Source of the DNA: Lumbricus rubellus
Taxonomy: Eukaryota; Annelida; Clitellata; Crassiclitellata; Lumbricidae
Length of the DNA stretch: 64,000 nucleotides
Assembly (NCBI GenBank): GCA_945859605.1
Contig: OX243819.1
Span: forward strand, 5,409,507 to 5,473,506
Direction: 5' to 3'
The notes below the pieces were generated by a model. That model ran no database searches, had not been told where the DNA came from, and saw nothing but the letters and a program-made list of their open reading frames with translations. Each line of letters opens with the position of its first letter. Positions within the stretch are counted from its first letter, which is position 1. The position numbers and the translations under genes are program-made. Below are positions 54,301 through 62,104 of the stretch, piece after piece.

Positions 54301-55416
54301 TCTTTACTTTTGCTATAAATGTGTCTGCTTTTGTAAATGATCTTCTTGATTTTTATCTCACTTAGAACAAATCTCGAAGGTTTATATCTCGACATGCTGC
54401 TGCTGCAATGTCAAGCAGAAATTCTGTTGAAGAAGAAATCAGAGACAGCTTTCACTGAATTTTGAATTTAAAGCAATTTTTGACTCAACATGTAATGTAA
54501 CGCTATGTAAATCTTCAGCACCCACAAAGACACGACAGAGAGACGAACTTATTCACCAGTGCTATAATCAAACGTGGCATGACTTGATGTGCAAATTTTA
54601 AAGCAGATTTAATTTATCTGTGTCGATTGCCATGTCTAACTTAGTTTACTTTGACTGCTTGGATAAATGTGAAGTGGAAAATGGTTCTTTTAAATGCCAC
54701 TGATAGTTTTGCAATGATTGTTTGCCCCTATTTCTTCACTATCTGGTTTGCAAAGCAATGGAGTGTTTGACGATTAGTGCCTTCAGTTGCACCGCCTGGA
54801 TCATACAAAAACAGACTGTGTGTGTGGAATATAAGGAGGTGGTAGTGGTCAGAGTTTCTTCAGAGGAGTACTCCTTTTGACGGTTTTATAGATTAGATCT
54901 AATTCTTGATTCTACTGGAGCCAATGCAGTTTTCAATTCAATTCACTTTATTGCAACCAGAAAACAAGATGACAGCAAAAGTAGAAAATACACATGCATT
55001 GGCTACAAAGGGGAACCCTAAAGGGATGGACATCCCGCTGAGGAGGGTCACCCAAGTAAATACACATAATAATTGTGAGGCGAGTACATGCTGTATACCC
55101 GCGTAAATCCTCAGTGAAGCCGTGCTGCGGTTGACAGCTGACACTTTGATTAGCATTGATCTTTTTACATTTCATTTCAGCTACAGTTGCTGTCAAGAGC
55201 AAATTTCCTGCACTGCACAAGGTTCGTTCTGACAACATGAGGGAATACTTGAGCAGGAAGCAGGATAGACTGCACCAAGAAGAAGAGATGAAGAAGAACA
55301 GGCGAAGAAACAAGAAGACTGCTTCCGCAGCAAATGACAAATCTTCATCAGAAGATGATAATTATTCTAGCGAAGGAAAGACTAGAAAGAAGAATCGACT
55401 GAACAATAAGAAATGA
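36264..55416 (+). CDS. wdr4: WDR4/Trm82-like tRNA m7G methyltransferase subunit
   Basis: Nine exons (36264-36326, 37550-37687, 39777-39942, 40939-41051, 44427-44484, 45747-45943, 51332-51554, 54171-54285, 55181-55416) join in phase into 435 residues plus stop. Human WDR4 has 412. Diagnostic stretches are [60 protein letters not shown] and a C-terminal [23 protein letters not shown]4 is the non-catalytic beta-propeller partner of METTL1; the pair makes m7G46 in the variable loop of many tRNAs. The N-terminal exon with the first blade is missing. Two phase-compatible start candidates are ATG 35844 (to 35872) and a nearby ATG at about 35875, but both are very short. Low-complexity inserts are Asp5 and a serine run from TCC/TCG repeats. 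Several introns are swollen by transposons. Confidence 0.9.
37010..37085 (-). mobile_element. LINE/SINE 3' tail fragment
   Basis: On the - strand it reads GGGAGTGCCTCTGAGTGGAT, then GGGGCGCTATATAAATTCC and (AATG)n, matching the tail type of the LINEs and SINEs in this window. A second fragment on the + strand ends GGCGCTATATAAATTACC at 37370-37385. Confidence 0.65.
37550..37687 (+). CDS. wdr4: WDR4-like exon: WD blade [18 protein letters not shown]
   Basis: The acceptor is TTGTTTCTTCAG and the donor is GTTAGT. The exon encodes a complete blade matching human ASTFSKSGSYFALTDDSK in spacing, ending LISTR at the same point as human SVR. Confidence 0.9.
38470..39350. other. WDR4 intron sequence, no gene recognised
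   Basis: It has a possible solo-LTR character: a TATAAATGGAG box at about 39290 followed by AATAAACC at 39318, and several pyrimidine-rich runs. I could not define paired ends or a target duplication. Confidence 0.25.
39777..39942 (+). CDS. wdr4: WDR4-like exon: ADKSGDV blade
   Basis: The acceptor is TTGTTTGATTAG and the donor is GTGAGT. The exon encodes [20 protein letters not shown] and ends GHVSMLLDL, the most conserved part of the family. Confidence 0.95.
40939..41051 (+). CDS. wdr4: WDR4-like exon: DRDEKIRVS blade
   Basis: The acceptor is ATGATTGTAG and the donor is GTGAGT. The exon encodes [20 protein letters not shown] and SFCLGHT. The DRDEKIRVS motif matches human WDR4 exactly. Confidence 0.95.
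41401..41946. mobile_element. hAT-type element fragment (TAGGGATG family), interrupted
   Basis: It starts TAGGGATGTTAAACGATAA and continues CCGGAAAACCGGTTATCGG... like the complete copy at 46612-48637, but it is interrupted by a Harbinger-like MITE and breaks off at the Helitron that follows. It lies in the WDR4 intron. Confidence 0.75.
41420..41856. mobile_element. Harbinger-like MITE, 437 bp, with TAA TSD
   Basis: The ends GGCGTAAAAAAATTG and ...TTTTTTTTTAGGCC are inverted repeats that continue into GTGTTTCCGGTAAC. The 3-bp duplication TAA (41417-41419 and 41857-41859) is confirmed by the uninterrupted hAT sequence at 46612 onward, where the site reads ACGATAACCGG. A TAA/TTA target with GGC ends points to PIF/Harbinger. 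Confidence 0.8.
41950..42416 (+). mobile_element. Helitron, 5'-truncated, with intact 3' end
   Basis: It matches 31125-31635 (TCATAAGCGAGTCGCATAAT, CTATCCGCTGTCAGGAAGGG) and ends CAACGCGTGGCCGGGTACAG plus CTAG followed by T. The hairpin-forming end is the partner of the - strand element at 6217. The 5' TC terminus is missing. Confidence 0.75.
42480..43380 (+). mobile_element. hAT element remnant with transposase C-terminus
   Basis: A 159-codon frame (42662-43141) contains the hAT dimerisation domain: [20 protein letters not shown], then [20 protein letters not shown] and [19 protein letters not shown]. The catalytic part is absent. Tandem AACTGTAACTGAAACTG repeats lie on both sides (about 42470-42640 and 43225-43375) and are presumably subterminal repeats of the element. 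It lies in the WDR4 intron in the sense orientation. Confidence 0.8.
44161..44330. repeat. purine-rich (GAGACA)n-type simple repeat
   Basis: Runs of GAGAGACAGACAGAGAGAGA with AAGAGGC interruptions. The longer unit of about 70-80 bp occurs twice, so a higher-order duplication is present. Confidence 0.9.
44427..44484 (+). CDS. wdr4: WDR4-like exon: short exon before DGTVKLW
   Basis: The acceptor is TTTTTCGCTGCAG and the donor is GTAACG. The exon encodes [19 protein letters not shown], matching human [20 protein letters not shown]. A competing AG lies 19 bp upstream and would break the frame. Confidence 0.85.
44595..45150. mobile_element. hAT-type element, left part only
   Basis: It starts CAGAGGTTCTCAACCGGTGT and contains the GTGTGTCGC repeats and internal sequence seen in 46862-48076 and 49639-50769. 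The right terminus is not found, so the end coordinate is approximate. Confidence 0.65.
45747..45943 (+). CDS. wdr4: WDR4-like exon: [12 protein letters not shown] blade
   Basis: The acceptor is TTTTGTACAG and the donor is GTATAT. The exon encodes a canonical WD blade, [12 protein letters not shown], then a loop ([14 protein letters not shown]) and the next strand [10 protein letters not shown] (TA)n microsatellite begins within 20 bp after the donor. Confidence 0.95.
46612..48637. mobile_element. hAT-type element (TAGGGATG family), 2026 bp, with TSD
   Basis: Ends TAGGGATGTTAA and TTAGCATCCCTA; 8-bp duplication GTCCCAAT at 46604-46611 and 48638-48645. Subterminal palindromes of ACCGGTT type lie at both ends. 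No transposase frame. It hosts a second hAT element (46862-48076), so its own length is about 800 bp. Confidence 0.9.
46862..48076. mobile_element. hAT-type element (GTGTGTCGC family), 1215 bp, nested
   Basis: Ends CAGGGGTTCTCAACCGGTGT and AAAAAAGGTTGAGAACCCCTG-type complement; 8-bp duplication ATATAATG at 46854-46861 and 48077-48084. The left end has several GTGTGTCGC(GA) repeats, and a few recur at the right. Non-autonomous. Confidence 0.9.
48790..49095 (+). mobile_element. retrotransposon-derived C-terminal ORF fragment
   Basis: The frame reads [40 protein letters not shown], then [20 protein letters not shown] and stops. This pattern is the familiar C-terminal end of ORFs from a group of invertebrate non-LTR elements. 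It follows the split LINE fragment but belongs to a different element. (AAT)n runs follow. Confidence 0.6.
49639..50769. mobile_element. hAT-type element (GTGTGTCGC family), 1131 bp, with TSD
   Basis: Ends CAGAGGTTCTCAACCTTTTT and CACCGGTTGAGAACCTCTG; 8-bp duplication ATGTAGAT at 49631-49638 and 50770-50777. It is the reverse-orientation sister of 46862-48076. A short - strand frame ([20 protein letters not shown]...) near 50370 may be a relic of an N-terminal coding part, as a related stretch occurs near 47250. Confidence 0.9.
51332..51554 (+). CDS. wdr4: WDR4-like exon: strands after blade 5, Asp-rich loop
   Basis: The acceptor is GAATGTTTCAG and the donor is GTGAAC. The exon encodes [32 protein letters not shown], then DDDDDGD and [18 protein letters not shown]. 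The frame is fixed by both neighbours; conservation with vertebrates is weak here. Confidence 0.75.
51719..52051. repeat. 16-bp minisatellite, about 20 copies
   Basis: The unit ATGATGACAAATGACC varies mainly at one G/T position (GATGAC or GATTAC). It is in the WDR4 intron downstream of exon 51332-51554. Confidence 0.95.
52236..52860. repeat. 19-bp minisatellite, about 33 copies
   Basis: The unit is TGACTTTCACTATGAATTC, highly homogeneous. Four units carry GAACTC instead of GAATTC, placed as two pairs exactly 190 bp (10 units) apart. Confidence 0.97.
52870..54165. other. WDR4 intron sequence, no gene recognised
   Basis: AT-rich DNA without recognisable exon or element. A pair of short opposite frames at 53421-53703 has no similarity I recognise. 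Confidence 0.35.
54171..54285 (+). CDS. wdr4: WDR4-like exon: serine run and [13 protein letters not shown]
   Basis: The acceptor is TTCTCTTTGATAG and the donor is GTATGG. The exon encodes VTRLIDG, a run of 12 serines from TCC/TCG/TCT codons, then [18 protein letters not shown]. It corresponds to the variable C-terminal part of WDR4. Confidence 0.75.
55181..55416 (+). CDS. wdr4: WDR4-like terminal exon: charged C-terminus
   Basis: The acceptor is TTTCATTTCAG and the stop is TGA at 55414-55416. The exon encodes [20 protein letters not shown], matching human DNVTSYLKKKEERLQQ, then a long lysine/arginine- and serine-rich tail, likely a nuclear localisation region. Confidence 0.9.
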
Positions 55417-55678
55417 TGAGCAGATCAATTGATCTGCAGACATCAATTGACTTGTATTGGACCATTTAGACTTACATATTTACTTTTTTTTAAACTGAAG
55501 TCTGTTCCATCGCCAAAGCCTCCTCTTGTCTCTGACCGAAAGCTCTTTGACGTTATAGTGTTGTCCATGGCAGGCGGAAAACCAAATAGTATTCTTCTTT
55601 TCTCTCCTCCGTCCAGTCACGCCGTTGATGAGTCCTTTACATGACGTTAATCATCATAAAAAGTTGATTAGTGACTGT

Positions 55679-56015
55679 CATAGGCGTACGAGGCGGGGGT
55701 GCAGAGGGGGCAATTGCCCCCCCCCCCCACTTTCGGGCAAGTCTGGTTGGTTTTTCGGGCAAAGACAGACCGAATGACTAAAAAAAAAAGGTCCTCAACT
55801 TTCGGGCAAGTTCGGTTTTTCGTCGGGAAAAGACAGATCGAATGACTAAAAAAAAAAGGTCGTCAACTTTCGGGCAAGTCCGGTTTTACGGGCAAAAACA
55901 GACCAAATAACTTTAAAAAAAAGGTCGTCAACTTTTTTTACGGTTTGACGGATATATTTTTCGGGCAGAAGTTCAATCTTTGCCCCCCACTGCTGAAATC
56001 TCCCGTACGCCTATG
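55679..56015. mobile_element. hAT-type MITE, 337 bp, with 8-bp TSD
   Basis: Ends CATAGGCGTACG and CGTACGCCTATG; duplication GTGACTGT at 55671-55678 and 56016-56023. The interior holds three tandem copies of a unit around GACTAAAAAAAAAAGGTCGTC and AACTTTCGGGCAAG. The same core recurs in the element at 59163. Confidence 0.85.
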
Positions 56016-56065
56016 GTGACTGTCCATGGTGACTGTCCATATATATATATATATATAGGCATATA

Positions 56066-56467
56066 TACTGTGTCCCAATAAATCGGGCACCCTTTTTATA
56101 ATGTGAATAAAACAGGCAAATCTTAATCGATTTTCAAAATTTCAGCACTGTTTTTATCCTGAGATAATTATCTTACACTGATTCAAATATGGCGTTTCTG
56201 GCATGAATATTGACGTCACAATTACGTCATTTGCATCAGAGAATTCAAATGAACGCCTATCTCTAACGATTTTTGTTGACACATTTGGTTTCGATATGTA
56301 AATTAACGACGTCATTGTGTCGTCATTTTTTTAGTGAGGACCGTTCAAAAATTACCAATTTGTAGATAATTATCTCAGGATAAAAACAGTTTTGAAATTT
56401 TGACAATCGATGAAAATTTACCAGTTTATTCACATTATAAAAAGGGTGCCCGATTTATTGGGACACA

Positions 56468-56475
<8 letters not shown>
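56066..56475. mobile_element. mariner-type MITE, about 400 bp
   Basis: Inverted ends CTGTGTCCCAATAAATCGGG and CCCGATTTATTGGGACACAG within TA-rich flanks; the repeats extend beyond 60 bp. The interior is mostly inverted subterminal sequence. A (TA)n run follows to 56511. Confidence 0.8.
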
Positions 56476-56513
<38 letters not shown>

Positions 56514-56999
56514 CCTAGTCGTCTGATAGCATTTGACCACATTAAAATTAGATTCTGTTCAGATCTAGACAGTAAACCATAGCATTTAAAAATTTCAGCT
56601 AGCAAATATGATGTTTGACAAACAGTACTAGCGTATGGTAAAATACATGTTTCATGTATTTTATAACAAACTAGGCTAGCTGAATTTGCCTTTGTAATGG
56701 AGGGGGGTAGAGAAGCTTAATTATTTGTACGTATAGAGGTGTCCTTAATTCGATCTTTTCCCTATTAATGACTGACCCTAATAATTTGAAATTGATAGGG
56801 TTAGGGGACTAAGCCCCCCTAAATGTGACTCAGCTCCCCCCCCCCCCAACAAAAAGCGGAAAATCTCAACAACTGCTTACTTCATATTAAGAAGGCTATA
56901 GAGTAGGGCCTATATAGACGGTGACGAAATCAACTATATTATCATAGCATTATATAGTGCTTATAATAGAATAGGCTACACAATACAACACAGCCTATG

Positions 57000-57485
57000 C
57001 AGGGCCGAATTTACATGTAATCCAACTAAGCAACTGCTTAGGGCCTCCGAAATCCGGGGGCCTCCAAAAGTGAACTAAAGAAAAAAATTCAGTGGGTTAT
57101 AAATTGTAACTTATAAATATTGACAATTTGTACAGGATAGAAAATATAAATAACATGAGACATTCAATTTTGATTTCAATTACAACAATTTTAGGGTATA
57201 TACTTTTAGTTATTTGGATGTTAGCCATGTGGCTTCTAATGTTCTTTAACTTAGAAAAAGTGGCCCTCGTGTCCTCCAAGGCTCCAACTTAGAAAAAGTG
57301 GCCCTGAGGTAAAAAAAAATGGTTGGGAACCACTGCGTTAGAGACTAACAGTAGTTGTTCAAACATGGATTATTGGCGCAATATGCATTAGGAATATACT
57401 TAGATCTAGCAATATGTATTTTGTCTGTTTTTATCCTTAAGTGGGCCTCATAATTGAAATTGCACTCTGCTCAAATCCGGCCCTG
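57000..57485. mobile_element. hAT-type element, 486 bp, with 8-bp TSD
   Basis: Ends CAGGGCCGAATTTAC and CAAATCCGGCCCTG; duplication AGCCTATG at 56992-56999 and 57486-57493. Inside is the right end of another hAT MITE (GGTTGGGAACCACTG, ending at about 57333) with repeated AAAAAGTGGCCCT words, so this is a nest. Confidence 0.85.
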
Positions 57486-57499
57486 AGCCTATGTCAAAC

Positions 57500-58905
57500 A
57501 TGCCGCCGACCCTTGATGAGGTTATGTGCACCATGTGCGGCACGCCGGTGTCACTTGATATTCTATAAGAGCTTACCTCTTAAAGCTATCCGGGCGGCGA
57601 ATTAGCCTAATCTATCCCCCAGGGCCCCAGGCTATACGGGGGGGGGGTTAAACTATTCTATCCTCTTTATTGAAAAATGTAATGTAAATCGTCTAGAATT
57701 TCTCAGCGCCCACAAAAGCCACGTCAGGGAGACCTGCTTATTCACTGGTGCTAGGCCTAATTGAAAAAATCATGCTGTAAGGATGTAGCCTAATCAAACT
57801 TTAAGTTTTTAAAGTGATTCTAATTGTTTTAAGTGTCCTAAGTAGGCCTAATGTTCAGAGCAAGGCAACTCGAATTTATTTAGTGACTCTCAGTGTTCTT
57901 GAGTGTTTTAAATGTTCCAAGTGCTCTAAAACAAAGCAGAACAAACTAGGGCCTATCTAGTAGGAATAAACATGCCTGCTAGTGTCATCGTTCAAAACAA
58001 AGCAGATGGATATTAATTTGCAAAAATAAATACACCGTTTCATGTTTGGATTTTTCGACTTCTCTTCATTTGGGAGCAATGCGATTAATACGGGGGTACA
58101 CTCCACAGCCGGCTCTGGTAGGCCTACACTCTATTTCGTGACACCGGCCTGATGAGTGGCTTAATAAGCTTTCGTAAGCTACGACCACCCCAGACCACGC
58201 TGGGGAGCTTACCGTGCTTACGACGCTCCTCAGACCCGATATGGGCTTCGTGCCTTCGGCGCCTGCAAAATGAGCGCCCTCATGGTCCCTCAATGAAAAT
58301 CTTCTAGTTCACTAGTTGCGCCCCTGGGAGGGAGGAAGGGCTAAGGTATGGTATGTATGGTATGCATATGAACATTTATATAGCGCCTTTCAATAACCTC
58401 ACGAAGGTGCAAAAATGAATTGCTGCAGACTGACGCCAGCGGGTTTGTCATCAGCTTCGCGAACCATTTGCAAGACGGCGGGTGTATTTTCTGGCAGATA
58501 GCCCATTCGCCGAGTTCTTTACAGAAATTTGTTGAGCTTTGTCTTGTCCTCAGAGTTAGTGAAGCCCCACCAAGCAGGCACCGCATTGAGGAGACGGGAC
58601 ACGGGCAACATCATGCAGCACGGTTGCATGAGATTTAGGGCCTAAGGATTCTGAGAGCGTACAAGGAGCGGGAGCAGGTGCTGCAGGTCCCAATACTCCA
58701 GCAATGTGTGTTGAAGTGTCCAGAGACCGACTCGTACGGTCACTCCCAGAATTTCATGTTTGGATTTCAGTTAAAAACTTTTCACGAACTTTTACGATAG
58801 TCATTTCTTGTAAATAAATACTGATGCACTCGATCTCTCTCTCTCGCGTCTCTTTTGACACAATCTGTTCTCTCAAGTAAGCTTATAGGCCATGGCTATA
58901 GTTCT
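57500..58905. other. intergenic DNA; one LINE-like tail
   Basis: 58366-58400 carries ACATTTATATAGCGCCTTTC, the - strand tail type of LINEs/SINEs here. The rest shows no recognised gene; 58066-58293 (-) and 58420-58638 (+) are short open frames without recognisable similarity. Confidence 0.4.
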
Positions 58906-58909
58906 AGCC

Positions 58910-60300
58910 AGGCCCGGTTTAACCACTAGGCGGCCGCCTAGGGCGGCAAATTTCTGGGGCGGCACATACATGGAATTTTTAGTTTTTAATTTATACTTAA
59001 CTTATATTAATATTTAAAGTTTTCATTGCAATATATTACATTTTTCCCCCGCTAGATGAAACGAATTGCATATAGTATAAATTTGATCACTAGTTTACTT
59101 ACTTATGTTATAGGAAATAACGCCACATCCGGTGACGTCATTTCGAAATCAAAAAATATAATCAGTGATGCCACAGCTGTGTTTTTTCCACTAGATCTGG
59201 GTTTTTTCGTCTTCGTCTGGGTTTCTGGCTTTTTTGGAAAAAATCTAGGTTTTTTTGGGTGAGTCGAAAATTTTCTGGTTTTTTTGGGAAAATCTAGGTT
59301 TTTTTGGGTGAGTCGAAAATTTGTACATTTTTCTTGACTTTTTCGGTCGGACGACTAAAAAAAAAAAGGTCGTCAACTTTTTTGCCGGCGAAAATAGAAA
59401 ATTTTCTTGACTTTTTCGGCCGGACGACTAAAAAAAAAAGGTCGTCAACTTTTTTGCCGGCGAAATTAGAAAATTTTCTTGACTTTTTCGGCCGGACGAC
59501 TAAAAAAAAAGACCGTCAACTTTTTTTGCCGGCGAAAATAGAAAATTTCTTGACTTTTCGGCCGGACGAAAGTCTGGGTTTTCCTGGGTTTTTTTACAAG
59601 GAAATCTGGGTTTTTTTCTGAAACCTCAGTGGCAACACTGAATATAATTATAGGGCGGCAAATTTCTGGGGCGGCACTAACATTGAATTTTTAGCTTTTA
59701 ATCTATAGTTAATTTAGTTTAAAATCCAAAAGACAAATGCAAAGTAAACTTTTACTTCGATGTTCTTGACACGGCAATACAATCGGTTAAAGAAAGATTC
59801 ACCCTGATGCCAAAAAATTAGTTCTGTGTTTGGTTTCCTCTATGATGTTCACAGTTTGCAGAATAGCCTAAAACTAGTCAGGAAGTTACGGAACATTGAT
59901 TGAATCTTGAAAAAGCTTTGCAACATGGAGACTCCAAAGATATTGATGCAGTTGATCTAAGCAGTGAACTGAAAGCCATTTCAAGACGAGTTGCAAGGTG
60001 TACATCGCCACAAGATGTAGCCTACTAAACTTTATATTGAAAAATAATCTAACAGATAGTGTCCCCAAGAGAGTTAGGCCTATAGCTCTGCGAATTCTCT
60101 TGACACTTCCAGTTTCTGTGGCTAGTGGTGAGCGAAGCTTCTCTAAGCTCAAACTGATAAAACATATTTGCGAACGTCCATGCTACAAGAAAGACTTGTT
60201 GGACTAGCTACTCTGTCAATTGAACATGACATTGCCAAAGACATTGAACTGAGGAGGGGGAGGATGAGGACGAGGGGAGGAGGAAGCGCCCCAGGGTCCC
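58910..60300 (+). pseudogene. decayed hAT transposon with transposase C-terminus
   Basis: The left end CAGGCCCGGTTTAACCACTAGG is followed by GGGCGGCAAATTTCTGGGGC, which occurs again at 59656, so the left end is duplicated around an insertion. At 59900-60240 the frame reads ALQHGDSKDIDAVDLSSELK, then ILLTLPVSVASGERSFSKLK, and after a +1 shift LQERLVGLATLSIEHDIAKD: the hAT dimerisation region. Frameshifts and stops show it is dead. The right terminus was not identified. Confidence 0.8.
59163..59640. mobile_element. hAT-type MITE, 478 bp, nested, with 8-bp TSD
   Basis: Ends CAGTGATGCCAC and GTGGCAACACTG; duplication AATATAAT at 59155-59162 and 59641-59648. The interior is a 70-75 bp tandem repeat (about 3.5 copies) containing GACTAAAAAAAAAAGGTCGT and TTTTGCCGGCGAAAATAG, plus smaller CTAGGTTTTTTTGGG repeats. 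Confidence 0.85.
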
Positions 60301-60661
60301 ACACGTGCTAGCCCGAAATATCTAAATATCTGAATGTCAACTCCCAGCCCGGGGCTTGAACCGCAGTCCGTTGTTGCCAACAGACGTATGCCGCTCTCGC
60401 TTACCGGTGTAGCTAACTAGGCCAGTATCTTTTATTTATAAAAATGTAATTAAATGAGAATTAAATTGATAAATATATTAATTGCTGTTAAGGTAGCCTA
60501 TAGGCCTATGTTTTAATTTTCGAAGAAAATTCCTAATTAAAAAAAACTTACAATAGTCTTTTTTTATTTGCGCACACCATTTAAGTTAGTGGTCCGCGAG
60601 CTTCAACAAAATCATAGTCCTATTTTGCCTGTCCGCCACCTGCAGAAGTTTGAGAACCACT

Positions 60662-61200
60662 GCCCTACTGCCCCTACACCACCTGCACTTCCTCTCTTCC
60701 TCCACCTCTTTGTCTTTCCGTCATCCTGCCCTCCTTCACCTCTCTTCCCTCGTCATCTCCTCCACCCTTCCTCCTCCCCTCGTCCTCATCCTCCCCCTTC
60801 TCATCCTTCTCATTCTCCTCCTCCTTTCGTGCCTGCTCCTCCTTCTTCTGCTCTTCCTGTACCTCCTCCTTTTCTTTCTCCTGTTCCTTCTTCTCTTTCT
60901 CCTGCTCTTTCTTCTCCTATTCCTCCTCCTCCTTCTTCTCATCCTCTTCTTTCTTCTTCCTGCTCCTCCTCCTCTTCCTTCTCTTCTTCTTCCTGCTCCT
61001 TCTCCTCCCCCTGCTTCGAGATCTCCTCTTCTTCCTTCTCCTCCTTCTCATTCTTCTCCTCTTCCTCCTTCTCCTCCTCCTCTCTTCCTTCTCTTTATCT
61101 TCTTCCTCCTCCTGCTTCTCCTCTTATTCCTGTTCCTCCTTCTCCTCGTCTTCCTCTTCCTCCTCTTCCTCGTCCTCCTCCTCCTCCTCCTCCCATGCTC
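60662..61200. repeat. polypyrimidine (CCT/CTT)n tract
   Basis: More than 500 bp of almost pure C/T on the + strand. Leucine-, proline- and serine-rich open frames on both strands are a by-product. Confidence 0.95.
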
Positions 61201-62100
61201 CTCCCAAGTGAGCCGTTGCATCAACGAATGGTTAATTGTGTCAATTCGAATGCTGGAGGAGCAGCTGTCGATCCATCGCATTATTATTATTTCTATGTTA
61301 AGTGTTCTGCTATCGTTGTCATCTACTGACAACCACGGCACCGCCCCTCCTCCCTCCCAACCCCCCCCCCCCCCCACCGTGGAATCAGCCCAGTGGGCCG
61401 TGGCGGATTTTCTCGGTCCTTTGACTTTACCAGCTAAGACGTGGTATTCAATTAACCCTTGAGCGACCGCGCTGCTTTTGTTCTATCCAATCAGTGATCC
61501 GTTGTAATGACTGCAGAGGTGGACAATGGCGTCGTCGTCGTCGTCGTCGTCTCGGATCTTTCTACACACATACACGCATAATAGCTTGTACTGCCCCTCT
61601 ACACAATACACAATACACAATACACAATACACAACCTTCGTGTATAATACGACTGCCGTCAACATAGACTCGATGCAGCTTTCGTCGTCGTCGTCGTCGT
61701 CGAAGATGTAAATCGCCGTCGCATCTTCTTAGACTGCTGCTGCTGCTGATGATGATGATGATGCTGATGATGATGATGATGATGCCGCCTCGTCGTGGGC
61801 TTACTTTCGAGTTATTGGAGCTATTCGCTATTAGGGCCGAACAGAGTCTTCGGCTGCACGTATAGTATATGTATAGTTTATGCCGACTGTGTTTCCTTTT
61901 GATTTGGCGTCTGTCTGATCCTATAAGCAGAATGCAGACTAGATAGGTGCATGATATGTTTCGGCTAATGGTTTCTAATCCGATGGGTGCAGTATACATG
62001 GACTTTTGCACAGCGGCGTCAGTCAAGCAGTAGGCCTATATACATGCATCGGATGCAGACCTCCAACCGAATGACGACCGCCCCCTGCCTGTTGTTTACG
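61200..62100. other. trinucleotide repeats, no gene supported
   Basis: Contains (GTC)n at 61533-61552, (ACACAAT)n at 61600-61630, (GTC)n at 61682-61703 and (CTG)n/(ATG)n at 61736-61785. Otherwise unique sequence with no recognised exon. Confidence 0.6.
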
Positions 62101-62104
62101 TCAT

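Noticed and set aside
60568..61462. Leu/Pro/Ser-rich frames of 253 and 270 codons
   Set aside because: They run through a polypyrimidine tract in two overlapping frames with no real protein composition.
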